This document shows positions 53,971 to 62,996 of a stretch of 64,000 bases of DNA, in pieces. A program made the position numbers and the translations under genes. Numbering within the stretch: the first letter of the stretch is position 1; the number at the start of each line of letters is the position of its first letter. The notes below the pieces were generated by a model. It was not told where the DNA came from. It saw only the letters and a list, made by a program, of their open reading frames with translations, and searched no databases. The DNA is from Martelella mediterranea (lineage in GTDB: Bacteria; Pseudomonadota; Alphaproteobacteria; Rhizobiales; Rhizobiaceae): positions 1 through 64,000 of the forward strand of contig NZ_JAINWJ010000014.1 in NCBI RefSeq assembly GCF_021021415.1, written 5' to 3'.

Positions 53971-54456
53971 ATGTCTCTCGATGCAACATTCTACGCCTTT
54001 GTCGGCCTGATCCTGTTCTTCATCGTCGTCGCCTATTTCAAGGTGCCCGGCATTCTGCTGCGCTCGCTTGATTCGCGCGCCGACGAGATTCGCGACGAGC
54101 TGGCGGAAGCCAAGCGTCTGCGCGAGGAAGCCCAGCACGTGCTTGCCGATTATCAGCGCAAGCGCCGCGAGGCCGAGGAAGAGGCCAAGGATATCGTTGC
54201 CGCCGCCGAGCGCGACGCAAAGGCGATCAAGGAAGAAGCCCGCCGCAAGACGGAAGAATATGTCGAGCGCCGGACCGCATTTTCCGAACAGAAGATTCGT
54301 CAGGCCGAGCAGGAAGCCGTTGCCGCAGTGCGTGGCGCTGCCGTTGACGTTGCCGTCGATGCCGCGCGCATCGTTCTGGAAAAGAAGGCGACGCCCGCGG
54401 TACGCTCCAAGCTGTTCTCGCAGTCGGTCGACGCGGTCAAATCCCGCCTCAACTGA
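53971..54456 (+). CDS. atpF: ATP synthase F0 subunit b
   Basis: The product has 161 residues. An N-terminal membrane helix (FVGLILFFIVVAYFKVP) precedes a charged coiled coil (LAEAKRLREEAQHVLADYQR onward). Starts 5 bases after the b' stop. It completes the F0 set; the F1 genes (atpHAGDC) are not in this window, as is normal for Rhizobiales, where the two operons are apart. Confidence 0.94.
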   Translation: MSLDATFYAFVGLILFFIVVAYFKVPGILLRSLDSRADEIRDELAEAKRLREEAQHVLADYQRKRREAEEEAKDIVAAAERDAKAIKEEARRKTEEYVERRTAFSEQKIRQAEQEAVAAVRGAAVDVAVDAARIVLEKKATPAVRSKLFSQSVDAVKSRLN

Positions 54457-54484
54457 TCCGGCCGGGTTAAGTGTGAAAGACATT

Positions 54485-54513
54485 GGCAAGCGTTCCGGCG
54501 CTTGCCGTTTTTG
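54485..54513 (+). terminator. Terminator of the atp operon
   Basis: GGCAAGCG (54485-54492), loop TTCCGG, CGCTTGCC (54499-54506), then GTTTTTGTTT. It lies 29 bases after atpF. Confidence 0.88.
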
Positions 54514-54565
54514 TTTCTGGCGTCCGCTTGATTGACCCGGGACGCCGCAAAAGATGGTGGCAGAC

Positions 54566-55465
54566 ATGGCAAAGCGGATAGACGGCAAGGCGATCGCGGC
54601 GGATGTGATCGGGAAGGTCACGGCGGCAAGCGCCGCGCTGAAGGCTGAGAAAGACGTCATACCGGGACTGGCCGTTGTTATCGTCGGCGATGATCCGGCA
54701 AGCCACACCTATGTCGCGGCCAAGGGCAGGCGCGCCAAGGAATGCGGGTTCCACTCCGTCCAGGTCACGCTGCCGGCGGAAACCAGCCAGGCGGAACTGG
54801 AACAGGTTGTCCGCGAACTGAACGACGATCCCACGATCCACGGCATTCTGGTGCAGCTCCCCCTGCCCGGCCATCTCGACGAGTTTCCCGTCATCCAGCT
54901 GATCCGTCCCGAAAAGGACGTGGACGGGCTTTCGATCGTCAATGCCGGCAAGCTTGCCCTCGGCGACACAAAGACAGGCCTGATCTCGTGCACGCCGGCC
55001 GGCGCGATGGTGCTGATTCGCTCGATCCATGGCAGCGACCTCTCCGGCCTCGATGCCGTCGTGATCGGCCGTTCGAACCTGTTCGGCAAGCCGATGGGAC
55101 AATTGCTGCTTCAGGCCAATGCCACGGTCACCATGGCCCATTCGCGCACGGCCGACCTGCCGGAAATCTGCCGCCGCGCCGATATCCTGATCGCGGCCAC
55201 CGGCCGGGCGGAAATGGTCAAGGCCGATTGGGTGAAACCCGGCGCGACGGTGATCGATGTCGGCATCACCCGCATACCCGCACCCGAGCGCGGCGAGGGC
55301 AAGACGCGCCTGATCGGCGATGTCGATTATGCCGCCGTCGAAAAGATCGCCGGCGCCATCACGCCCGTCCCCGGCGGAGTCGGCCCGATGACGATCACCA
55401 TGCTGATGGCCAACACAGTGATTGCTGCCTGCCGCGACAGCGGCGTGACTGTACCGGAATTCTGA
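54566..55465 (+). CDS. folD: Methylenetetrahydrofolate dehydrogenase / cyclohydrolase
   Basis: The product is about 299 residues. Motifs are [20 protein letters not shown] (catalytic Lys region), [45 protein letters not shown] (NADP) and [18 protein letters not shown]. It interconverts methylene-, methenyl- and formyl-THF using NADP. ATG 54566 is favoured by the GGTGG upstream; ATG 54554 would add four residues. It is separate from the atp operon by a terminator. A short GC dyad follows at 55474-55489. Confidence 0.95.
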   Translation: MAKRIDGKAIAADVIGKVTAASAALKAEKDVIPGLAVVIVGDDPASHTYVAAKGRRAKECGFHSVQVTLPAETSQAELEQVVRELNDDPTIHGILVQLPLPGHLDEFPVIQLIRPEKDVDGLSIVNAGKLALGDTKTGLISCTPAGAMVLIRSIHGSDLSGLDAVVIGRSNLFGKPMGQLLLQANATVTMAHSRTADLPEICRRADILIAATGRAEMVKADWVKPGATVIDVGITRIPAPERGEGKTRLIGDVDYAAVEKIAGAITPVPGGVGPMTITMLMANTVIAACRDSGVTVPEF

Positions 55466-55515
55466 GGCGAACCGCGGCCCGCCGGCCGCTTTCGCCCCGT
55501 TTTGCCTGCGAGGCT

Positions 55516-55758
55516 TCAGCTAAAGGCCTTGAAGGTCACCAGGGTGAAGGTGTCCTTGACGCCTTCGATGGTCTGCAGATTGCTGGTGACGAAATGGCCG
55601 ATATCGGCATCCTTGGCCAGGTAAAATTTCGCCAGCAGATCGTAATCGCCGGAGGTCGAATAGATTTCCGAGGTTTCCTCAAGCGTGCGCACCACCAGAT
55701 CGGCAACGTCATACGCCTGTCCGGGATGGCATTTGAACTGAACGAATATCGTCTGCAT
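55516..55758 (-). CDS. Stand-alone Lrp/AsnC ligand-binding (RAM) domain protein
   Basis: The product has 80 residues. IFVQFKCHPGQAYDVADLV, EIYSTSGDYDLLAKFYL and TIEGVKDTFTLVTFKAF form the beta-alpha-beta RAM fold of Lrp/AsnC regulators, with no helix-turn-helix. Such SraM-like proteins bind amino acids or act as partners of full-length regulators. It is monocistronic. Confidence 0.85.
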   Translation of the reverse strand: MQTIFVQFKCHPGQAYDVADLVVRTLEETSEIYSTSGDYDLLAKFYLAKDADIGHFVTSNLQTIEGVKDTFTLVTFKAFS

Positions 55759-56138
55759 CGGCTACTAGGTCCTCTTTGCGCATCATCATGGCATCGCCGC
55801 TTCGTGTATAGCACCAGCCGGCGGAGGGAGGCCAGATGGTTCGATACGAGAGATTGACTATCAGAAAAATAAAACTTAATTCCATTATACGTTATTTATT
55901 GTTTCAGAGCCCACAGAACGCTTCCGTGAAAGTGGATGTGGCTTTGTCTCCGGCGGCATGAGAATCGAAGGGAGACAACGCATTTCCGGCACGCGTATTC
56001 TGAGCAGAGATAATCTTCGGAACCGGCGCGCCAGAATTTAGTTTGGCGAATGAAACGGCCGGTCTATATGCATTGTGAGCGTCGACCACGGTCTTTCAGT
56101 CACAGGCCGGCAGACGAAGGAAACAGGGAGTAAGCATC
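55759..56138. other. Divergent gap before gabD
   Basis: The 380 bases are notably AT-rich at 55850-55905, where promoters of one or both flanking genes may lie. A 61-codon minus-strand frame (55904-56089) is not convincing. No repeat or RNA gene was seen. Confidence 0.4.
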
Positions 56139-57623
56139 ATGGCAATCGCAAAAGCGTTATCGGACAAACTCAAGAAGGCGGACCTCGCCGAGCCCCGCGC
56201 CTATATCGCCGGCGAATGGCGCGACACGGTGGCCAGCGGCAAGACCTTCGATGTCGTGAACCCGGCCAACGGCGACGTCATCGCCACGCTCCCCGACTGC
56301 GGCAAGGAAGAGGTCGAGGAGGCCGTCGCCGCCGCCTATGAGGCCCAGAAGGCCTGGGCGAAGAAGACTGGCAAGGAACGCGCCCAGATCCTGCGCAAAC
56401 TCTACGACCTGATGGTCGAGAATGCCGATGATCTTGCCGTGATCCTGACGGCGGAAATGGGCAAACCGCTTGCCGAGGCGCGCGGCGAGGTGCTTTACGG
56501 CGCGGCCTATATCGAATGGTTCGGTGAAGAGGCCAAGCGCGCCTATGGCGATATCATTCCCGGCCATCAGGCCGATAAGCGGATCATGGTCATCCGCCAG
56601 CCCGTCGGCGTCGTCGGCGCGATCACGCCGTGGAACTTTCCCAACGCCATGCTCGCCCGTAAGATGGCCCCGGCGCTCGCCGCCGGCTGCTCGATCGTGT
56701 CCAAGCCCGCCCAGCAGACGCCGCTTTCGGCGCTCTCCATGGCGCTGCTCGCCGAGCGCGCCGGCCTGCCGAAAGGCCTGCTGTCGGTCGTCACCTCGAC
56801 CAGTTCATCCACCGTCGGCAAGGTCTTCAGCGAGGATGACCGCGTCCGCAAGATCACCTTCACCGGCTCCACCGAGGTCGGCCGGATCCTGATGCGCCAG
56901 GGCGCTGACCAGATCAAGAAGATGGGCCTCGAACTCGGCGGCAATGCGCCGTTCATCGTGTTCGACGACGCCGATCTCGACGCGGCGGTCGAGGGCGCGA
57001 TTGCGTCCAAATTCCGCAATGCCGGCCAGACCTGCGTCTGCGCCAACCGGCTTTACGTGCAGTCGGGCGTCTATGACGCATTCGCCGAGAAACTCTCCAA
57101 GCGCGTTGCCGGCCTCAAGGTCGGTTCCGGCATGGAGGACGGCGTCGAAATCGGCCCGATGATCGAAAAGGCGGCCGTCGAGAAGGTCGAGGATCATATC
57201 GCCGACGCCACCGCCAAGGGCGCCTCGGTCAAGCTCGGCGGCAAGCCGCATGAGCGCGGCGGCCTGTTCTTCCAGCCGACGGTGCTCACCGGCGTGACGC
57301 CCGAGATGAAGTGCGCGCGCGAGGAAACCTTCGGCCCGGTGGCCCCGCTGTTCAAGTTCGAGACCGAGGACGATGTCGTCGCCATGGCCAACGACACCGA
57401 ATTCGGCCTCGCTTCCTATTTCTTCTCACGCGATGTGGCGAAGATCTTCCGGGTCGCCGAAGCGCTGGAATACGGCATTGTCGGCGTCAATACCGGCCTG
57501 ATCTCCACGGAGGTCGCCCCGTTCGGCGGCGTCAAGCAGTCCGGCCTCGGCCGCGAGGGCTCCAAATACGGCCTCGATGACTATACCGAGCTGAAATATA
57601 TCTGCCTCGGCGGCATCGCCTGA
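56139..57623 (+). CDS. gabD: NAD(P)-dependent succinate-semialdehyde dehydrogenase
   Basis: The product has 494 residues. PVGVVGAITPWNFPNAM, TGSTEVGRILM (cofactor), ELGGNAPFIVFDD (general base Glu), FRNAGQTCVCANRLYVQ (catalytic Cys) and EVAPFGGVKQSGLGREGS are typical of the GabD class. It oxidises succinic semialdehyde to succinate, closing the GABA shunt. A glutarate-semialdehyde role is an alternative. It stands alone on its strand. Confidence 0.9.
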   Translation: MAIAKALSDKLKKADLAEPRAYIAGEWRDTVASGKTFDVVNPANGDVIATLPDCGKEEVEEAVAAAYEAQKAWAKKTGKERAQILRKLYDLMVENADDLAVILTAEMGKPLAEARGEVLYGAAYIEWFGEEAKRAYGDIIPGHQADKRIMVIRQPVGVVGAITPWNFPNAMLARKMAPALAAGCSIVSKPAQQTPLSALSMALLAERAGLPKGLLSVVTSTSSSTVGKVFSEDDRVRKITFTGSTEVGRILMRQGADQIKKMGLELGGNAPFIVFDDADLDAAVEGAIASKFRNAGQTCVCANRLYVQSGVYDAFAEKLSKRVAGLKVGSGMEDGVEIGPMIEKAAVEKVEDHIADATAKGASVKLGGKPHERGGLFFQPTVLTGVTPEMKCAREETFGPVAPLFKFETEDDVVAMANDTEFGLASYFFSRDVAKIFRVAEALEYGIVGVNTGLISTEVAPFGGVKQSGLGREGSKYGLDDYTELKYICLGGIA

Positions 57624-57727
57624 GGGCGGGCAGCGCTCCTCGTCGGGAGGCGACGAAGCCTCCCGGCTTCCAGGCGTGGTGTTCGTGCCTGACACGAGCA
57701 TCCATGCCACGCGGAAAACGCCGCCTG

Positions 57728-57750
57728 GACCCTCGGGTCAAGCCCGAGGG
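57728..57750. repeat. Palindromic CCTCGGG-type repeat, copy 3
   Basis: A 23-base near-perfect dyad (ACCCTCGGG-TCAAG-CCCGAGGGT) related to the pair at 36236 and 36360, lying between the convergent gabD and pxpC genes. Confidence 0.75.
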
Positions 57751-57812
57751 TGACCCCGATTGGGATTTGGTCTCTTAAACAACCAAGGCCCCTTTCTACT
57801 TCTTGTCGCCCC

Positions 57813-58751
57813 TCACACCGGCGTCGCAATCGACCGGATTGCCGCTTCGACCCGTTCGCGCTCGGCCAGAAGCCGCGCCTCGGCTTCGTCCTGGCCGATG
57901 CGGACGAAGTGGAATGGCTTGCCGGCCGGCATCTGCGCAAGTCGCGGCAGGTCGGCGGAAATCACCGTGGCGATCTTGGGATAGCCGCCGGTCGTCTGCC
58001 GCTCCGCCGTCAGCACCGTGGCGATGCCCGAGCCCGGCACCTGGATCGAACCGGCGGGCGTGGCATCGGAAATGATATCGTGGCCGCCGATGGCGCGCAG
58101 CAGCGGCCCGTCGAGCAGGCTCGCCATCCGGTCGCGCCGGCTGGAGACGAAAAACGGCTCGGTAAGAAGCAGCGACCATGCCCGGGTATCGAACCGGTCA
58201 TCCTGCGGCCCGGCGACGATCCGGATCGGGCCCTGCGGATAGTGGAAAAACTCCGTCAGTCTTCGCGGCGGGGCAAGTGCGCTGTCGCCGAGCGGCAGCA
58301 TATCGCCCTCGGTAAGTACCCTGCCCTCGAACCCGCCCATCGCGTTTCGGACATGGGTGGCGCGCGAGCCGAGCAGTTCCGGCACCGCGATGCCGCCCGA
58401 AAAGGCGATATAGCCCCAGACCGCGCCTCTCATCGGGCCGATCTCCAGCGTTTCGCCCGGCCGCAGCGCATGGCTTTCCCAAAGCGGCATGGCGCGCCCG
58501 TTGATCGTCACCTGCGCGGCCCCGCCGGTGACGGCCACCATGCAGGGCGCGCTGACGCGATAGCTGCCGCCGAACTGGGCAAACTCCAGCGCCGCCGCGT
58601 CATCGCCATTACCGACAAGCGCCTGCGCGATCAGAAAGGCCGCCTCGTCCATCGGCCCCGAAGGCGAGACGCCGGCGGCGAGATAGCCTGTGCGCGGCCG
58701 CGCCTGCACGGAAACCATGAGCCCGGCCCAGACGACCTCCAGCCTGTTCAT
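57813..58751 (-). CDS. pxpC: 5-oxoprolinase subunit C (KipA/DUR1-like carboxyltransferase family)
   Basis: The product has 312 residues. RPRTGYLAAGVSPSGPMDEAAF, VAVTGGAAQVTINGRA and GYIAFSGGIAVPELLGS, with the C-terminal GYPKIATVISADLPRLAQM, match the biotin-dependent carboxyltransferase family (PxpC/KipA). With PxpA and PxpB it opens 5-oxo-L-proline using ATP. Its start overlaps the pxpB stop (ATGA). pxpA is not seen here. Confidence 0.88.
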   Translation of the reverse strand: MNRLEVVWAGLMVSVQARPRTGYLAAGVSPSGPMDEAAFLIAQALVGNGDDAAALEFAQFGGSYRVSAPCMVAVTGGAAQVTINGRAMPLWESHALRPGETLEIGPMRGAVWGYIAFSGGIAVPELLGSRATHVRNAMGGFEGRVLTEGDMLPLGDSALAPPRRLTEFFHYPQGPIRIVAGPQDDRFDTRAWSLLLTEPFFVSSRRDRMASLLDGPLLRAIGGHDIISDATPAGSIQVPGSGIATVLTAERQTTGGYPKIATVISADLPRLAQMPAGKPFHFVRIGQDEAEARLLAERERVEAAIRSIATPV

Positions 58752-59479
58752 GCCGCCTCCGGTTCCACAATGACTTCGCCTGCCGCTATACGACGTTCCA
58801 GCGCCGCCATGTCGTCGGCGCCAATCTCGAAAAACCGGATCGTGTCGCCGGCGCGGAAGAAGGATGGTTCGGCGCGCTCCGGGTCGAACAGGCGCAGCGG
58901 CGTGCGGCCGATATAGCGCCAGCCGCTGGGACCGGACAGAGAATTGATCGCCGCCTGCGCGCCGCCAATGCCGACCGCGCCCGCCGCCACCTTCTGGCGC
59001 GGCACCGCGAGACGAGGCGTGTGCAACGCCTCAGGCATGCCGCCGAGATATGTGAAGCCAGGCGCAAACCCGATCATGTAGACCCGGTAGTCAGCCCCCG
59101 TGTGAAGCGCGATCAGCTCTTCAGGACTGATATTCTTGAGTTCGGCAAGGTCTGCGAGATCAAGCGCGTTATCGCCCCGGTAGCAGACCGGCACCCGGAA
59201 ATGGCGGGCGGTGTTTTCCCCGCCCTCGGTGAGATGGTCCACCCGCTCGTGAAGCAGCGGCATCAGCTGTGCGCCGCGAATGCGGCCGGGATCGTAATAG
59301 ACCAGCAGCGAGCGATAGGTCGGAACGGTTTCGACAATGCCTTCCACCGGCCGCACCTTCAAAGCGTCGGCGAGCGCGATCACGCGGGCGTTGACGGCCG
59401 CGTCGATCCTGTCGTCGAATTCCACGGTCACGGCCTGATCGCCGGCCGGTTTGATCCTTACCACTGTCCACTGCTCCAA
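58748..59479 (-). CDS. pxpB: 5-oxoprolinase subunit B (KipI-like)
   Basis: The product has 243 residues. PTYRSLLVYYDP, RVYMIGFAPGFTYLGGMPE and GGAQAAINSLSGPSGWRYIGRTP are the PxpB/allophanate-hydrolase subunit 1 signatures. It forms a complex with PxpC. It follows the epimerase gene by 35 bases on the same strand. Confidence 0.88.
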   Translation of the reverse strand: MEQWTVVRIKPAGDQAVTVEFDDRIDAAVNARVIALADALKVRPVEGIVETVPTYRSLLVYYDPGRIRGAQLMPLLHERVDHLTEGGENTARHFRVPVCYRGDNALDLADLAELKNISPEELIALHTGADYRVYMIGFAPGFTYLGGMPEALHTPRLAVPRQKVAAGAVGIGGAQAAINSLSGPSGWRYIGRTPLRLFDPERAEPSFFRAGDTIRFFEIGADDMAALERRIAAGEVIVEPEAA

Positions 59480-59514
59480 GCGGCACCCGTTTGGCCGGGC
59501 GCGCGCTCAGGCTA

Positions 59515-60426
59515 TCAGCTTTCGACGGTTTCGCGAAAGACCTCGATCGTCCGCTGCGTCCCTTCCACAAGCGAGATGGCCGTCCAGGTTCCGAGAAAGG
59601 CGCGCAGCGGGGCGTTGTCCATGGTCTCCGGCACGGGCCGCGGATTATCCGCCACGGTGATCGCGGCACCGGGCACGACCGCGCGGATGGCATCGGCAAC
59701 GTCGTGCATGGATTCGATCTCGGTGGTCAGGTCGCTGACAACCGGCTCGCTTGCCGGCTTGTCGAGGCAGCGCAGGAATATTTCGGTCACCTCGTCGACA
59801 TGCTGGAAGCACATCTTTCCGGAAAACGGCAGCTCATACGCCTCGCCCCGCGCCGCGGCCTGCATGGCAAGCGTGATCGCGGCGGTCTCGCCGCTGGTGC
59901 GGCCGGGACCGTAGACCACATTCGGCCTGAGCCCGACCGAGCCGAGGCCGTGATCGAGAAAATACACCTTCGATATTTCCTCGCAGCAATGCTTGAACAC
60001 GCCATAGAGATTGGCCGGCGAATCCAGCGACCCGCGCGGGCGGGCGGCGAGCGAACTTGCATAGACCACGCGGTCTATCCCCGCCTTCACCGCCGCCTCG
60101 AGAATATTGATATGGCCGATGACATTGACCTTAGCGCCGAGCACCGGGTTGGAGCGGCAGGCCGGGATGACGAGGGCTGCCAGATGCAGGATGGCATTGA
60201 CGCCGAAACGGGCAATCACCGCGTCGATCGCGCTCGACCGGGTGATGTCGCCTTCCACATAGGTGACGCCCGGCAAACGCGCCTCTTCCGGCGGCAGGTT
60301 GAGGTCGAACACGATCACCGTATCTCCACGTTCGGCAAGCGCATCGGCGAGCGACTGTCCCAGAAAACCCGAGCCGCCCGTGACAAGCACCGTCAGCGGC
60401 ATGCGCTTTTCGTTGTGCCCGCTCAT
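59515..60426 (-). CDS. NAD-dependent epimerase/dehydrogenase (extended SDR)
   Basis: The product has 303 residues. VLVTGGSGFLGQSLADAL, LHLAALVIPACRSNP, NLYGVFKHCCEE (YxxxK) and NVVYGPGRTSGETAA resemble the DenD-type or UDP-glucose-epimerase-like dehydrogenases found with sugar-acid transporters. The ATG overlaps the upstream SDR stop (ATGA). It probably oxidises a hydroxy-acid brought in by the tct transporter; inference. Confidence 0.82.
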   Translation of the reverse strand: MSGHNEKRMPLTVLVTGGSGFLGQSLADALAERGDTVIVFDLNLPPEEARLPGVTYVEGDITRSSAIDAVIARFGVNAILHLAALVIPACRSNPVLGAKVNVIGHINILEAAVKAGIDRVVYASSLAARPRGSLDSPANLYGVFKHCCEEISKVYFLDHGLGSVGLRPNVVYGPGRTSGETAAITLAMQAAARGEAYELPFSGKMCFQHVDEVTEIFLRCLDKPASEPVVSDLTTEIESMHDVADAIRAVVPGAAITVADNPRPVPETMDNAPLRAFLGTWTAISLVEGTQRTIEVFRETVES

Positions 60427-61190
60427 GATGCCATCCCCTGCCCGCCATTGACGTCCATCAACTGCCCGGTGATGAAGCCGGCCTCATCGGCGGCGAAGAA
60501 GGCCACGGCGGCAGCGACATCCTCGACCCTTCCGTTGCGGCGCACGGGAATGCTGTCCACCGCCTTTTGCCGCTCCTCCGGCGACATCCGCTCGCTCAAC
60601 AGCCGCTCGACCCGCGGCGTCAGGATCGCGCCGGGGCAGACGGCATTGCATGTGATGCCATGGGGACCAAATTCCTGCGCCATCTGCAATGTCATCGACT
60701 GGATCGCGCCCTTGGCGGCAACGTAATTCGCGCCCGTGAACAGGCTGCCATAGCGCCCGGCCTTGGAGCCGAGATTGATCACCCGGCCGAAGCCTGTCTT
60801 GATCATGCCCGGCAGCACATGACGGCTGACGCGCACGGCCGCCGTGACGTTGAGCGCCATCACCCGCTCCCAGTCGTCATCGCTTTCCTCCAGAAAGGCT
60901 TTAGGCGTATGCAGTGATCCGCCGGCATTGTTGACCAGGATATCGAAGGTCATACCCATATCGGCGAATTCCGCCATCATCCGGGCGATGTCATCGCCAT
61001 CGGTCAGATCGCCGGCAATGAAGACGGCGTCGCGCAGTTCCGGGGATTGGCGCGCCTTGTCGATCGCCTCCGGGCTGCGGTCGATGATGCCGATCCGCGC
61101 GCCCTCGGCGGCGAGCCTTGCCGCTATCGCAGCGCCCAGCCCGTCCGCCGCACCCGTCACCAGCGCGGTTCTGCCCTTCACCCGTTCCAT
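60423..61190 (-). CDS. Classical SDR oxidoreductase
   Basis: The product has 255 residues. ALVTGAADGLGAAIAARLA (NAD loop), ILVNNAGGSLHTP, a serine in INLGSKAGR, YVAAKGAIQ (YxxxK) and CPGAILTPR. It is FabG-like but placed in a catabolic operon (SDR-epimerase-pxpB-pxpC) divergent from tctC. GGGAGGA precedes ATG 61190. Confidence 0.88.
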   Translation of the reverse strand: MERVKGRTALVTGAADGLGAAIAARLAAEGARIGIIDRSPEAIDKARQSPELRDAVFIAGDLTDGDDIARMMAEFADMGMTFDILVNNAGGSLHTPKAFLEESDDDWERVMALNVTAAVRVSRHVLPGMIKTGFGRVINLGSKAGRYGSLFTGANYVAAKGAIQSMTLQMAQEFGPHGITCNAVCPGAILTPRVERLLSERMSPEERQKAVDSIPVRRNGRVEDVAAAVAFFAADEAGFITGQLMDVNGGQGMAS

Positions 61191-61243
61191 ATATCCTCCC
61201 TTTGGCCTTCCCTTTTGAATGAGGGATTGACCCGTATTAAAAA

Positions 61244-61258
61244 TGGTACATAATACCA
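61244..61258. promoter_or_regulatory. Candidate operator in the SDR/tctC divergent region
   Basis: TGGTACATAATACCA is a perfect dyad of 5-base arms (TGGTA/TACCA) around CATAA, in the 148-base spacer between the SDR and tctC genes. A shared regulator, such as a GntR or LacI-type protein, is plausible; none is encoded nearby in the window. Confidence 0.5.
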
Positions 61259-61338
61259 CTATGCAGAACTTTTGGCATTCTGCCAACGGTTTTTGCGAGA
61301 GCTCCTGGCGGAGCGCGTGAATATTTGGGAGGAGATTC

Positions 61339-62313
61339 ATGATGAAATCAGCCAAGGGGGGCGCTGGCCGCCTCGCATCCGTAATGGCAGTGGCCGCGAC
61401 ATTTGTCGCCTTCACCGGCGGCGCCGAGGCCCAGTCCAACCGTCCGGTCACCGTCGTCGTGCCGTTTGCCGCCGGCGGCGGCACCGACATCACCACCCGC
61501 GCCATGCAGGAAGGCATGTCCAATTCGCTGGGCGTCAGCGTGGCGGTGAAGAACACCGCAGGCGCCGGCGGCACGATCGGCGTTGGCGAGGTTGCCCGCG
61601 CGAGGGCGGATGGCACCACGCTCGGCATGGCCCCGGTCGGCCCGCTGACCACCCAGCCGCATCTGCGCAAGCTGCCCTATGACGTCGACAGTTTCGACTA
61701 TATCTGCCTTGCCTATTCGGCGCCGACGGTGATCGCGGTCGGAAAGGATGCTCCCTTCGACAACCTCGAAGACCTCGTCAAATATGCCAAGGAAAACCCG
61801 GAGGGGGTAACCTTCGCCGTGCAGGCGATCGGCTCGATCCCGCATATCGCGGGTCTGGCGCTGGAGGATGCAGCGGGCATCAAGATGACCTATCTGCCGG
61901 TCGACGGCGATGGTCCCGCGCTGAAGGCGCTGCTGGACGGCACCGCCGACGTGTTCATCCCGCATGTGTCCTTCTACACCAGCAATGCGGACCAGCTTAA
62001 ATCGCTGGCGCTGCTTGCCAAGGACAAGCTTGCCGAACAGCCGAACCTGGTGACGGCCGCCGAGCAGGGCTACAATCTCGACTTCCCGATCTGGGGCGGT
62101 CTGGTTGCGCCGAAAGGGCTTGAGGCCGCCGACATCACCAGGCTGGAAACCTCCTGCAAGGCAGCGATCGATTCCGCGCCCTTCCAGGAGCGTATGGAAG
62201 CGGTCAAGCAGCCGATCGCCTACATGAATTCGGCCGATTTCGACGCTTTCGTCCACGAAAAATACGAAACCAACCGCAAGCTGCTCGAAAAGGCCGGGCT
62301 TCTGGCGAACTGA
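61339..62313 (+). CDS. tctC: Tripartite tricarboxylate transporter substrate-binding protein (TctC/Bug family)
   Basis: The product has 324 residues. A signal peptide (cut near GGAEA-QSN) precedes RPVTVVVPFAAGGGTDI, AGAGGTIGVGEVARA and YLPVDGDGPALKALLDGTADV, the Bug/TctC signature. It binds organic acids such as citrate or others in the periplasm. GGAGGAG precedes ATG 61339. First gene of tctCBA. Confidence 0.9.
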   Translation: MMKSAKGGAGRLASVMAVAATFVAFTGGAEAQSNRPVTVVVPFAAGGGTDITTRAMQEGMSNSLGVSVAVKNTAGAGGTIGVGEVARARADGTTLGMAPVGPLTTQPHLRKLPYDVDSFDYICLAYSAPTVIAVGKDAPFDNLEDLVKYAKENPEGVTFAVQAIGSIPHIAGLALEDAAGIKMTYLPVDGDGPALKALLDGTADVFIPHVSFYTSNADQLKSLALLAKDKLAEQPNLVTAAEQGYNLDFPIWGGLVAPKGLEAADITRLETSCKAAIDSAPFQERMEAVKQPIAYMNSADFDAFVHEKYETNRKLLEKAGLLAN

Positions 62314-62465
62314 TCGGCTAACGGCTGCCGCGGCTTGCGGCAGCCGTTCCGATGCCGCGCGCTTTCCCAAGCGCGCTGAAACACGCTATCTATTGCTAGA
62401 AAATTGCGGCAGGCCCCATCTTGCCGGCATTGCCTATGTCACGTCGAAACGGGCTTGGAGGAAGC

Positions 62466-62966
62466 ATGGACGACCGGCAGATCAGCGACGGCAAGGTGTC
62501 ACTGGCAGCACGCATCAGCGAAGCTGCGGTCATCGGCGCGCTCGCGCTCCTTGTCCTCGTGTTCTTCATCCAGACCTTCGAGGAAATCAGCGCCTTTGCC
62601 CGCGCGAGCCAGGGCCGCGGACCGTTCTTCTTTCCCCGCTTCGTGCTCGGGGTGATGGCGCTGCTGATCGCGCTTTTGATCCTGCTGTTGCCGGGCGCGC
62701 GCCATCGCGGCTCGGAACTGCCCGCGCTCAAGCCATCGCTGCGCATGCTGGCGCTGATGGCGGCAACGGCGGGCTATTGCGCGGCGATGCCGGTGATCGG
62801 GTTTCTCGCATCTAGCATCGTCTTCGCGATCGTGGTTCCCGCGATTTTAGGCCGGCGCGACATTCTTGTGCTCGCCGCCGTCGCGGGCAGCTATTCGCTC
62901 GCCGTCTGGTTCCTGTTCGAGCGGGTGTTCCTGATCCTTCTGCCCGGCTTTTCATGGCCGTGGTGA
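62466..62966 (+). CDS. tctB: Tripartite tricarboxylate transporter small membrane subunit TctB
   Basis: The product has 166 residues with about four to five membrane helices, beginning near residue 18 (AAVIGALALLVLVFFIQTF) and including RGPFFFPRFVLGVMALLIAL. GGAGGAAGC precedes ATG 62466. It lies between tctC and tctA and is the small integral subunit of the secondary transporter. Confidence 0.85.
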   Translation: MDDRQISDGKVSLAARISEAAVIGALALLVLVFFIQTFEEISAFARASQGRGPFFFPRFVLGVMALLIALLILLLPGARHRGSELPALKPSLRMLALMAATAGYCAAMPVIGFLASSIVFAIVVPAILGRRDILVLAAVAGSYSLAVWFLFERVFLILLPGFSWPW

Positions 62967-62996
62967 CCTCGTCAAACCGTTAGCCAGGGACGTTTC

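Noticed and set aside
56021-56046. GGAAC near gabD as an EcfG promoter
   Set aside because: The element at 17-base spacing is GTTT, so the match is incomplete.
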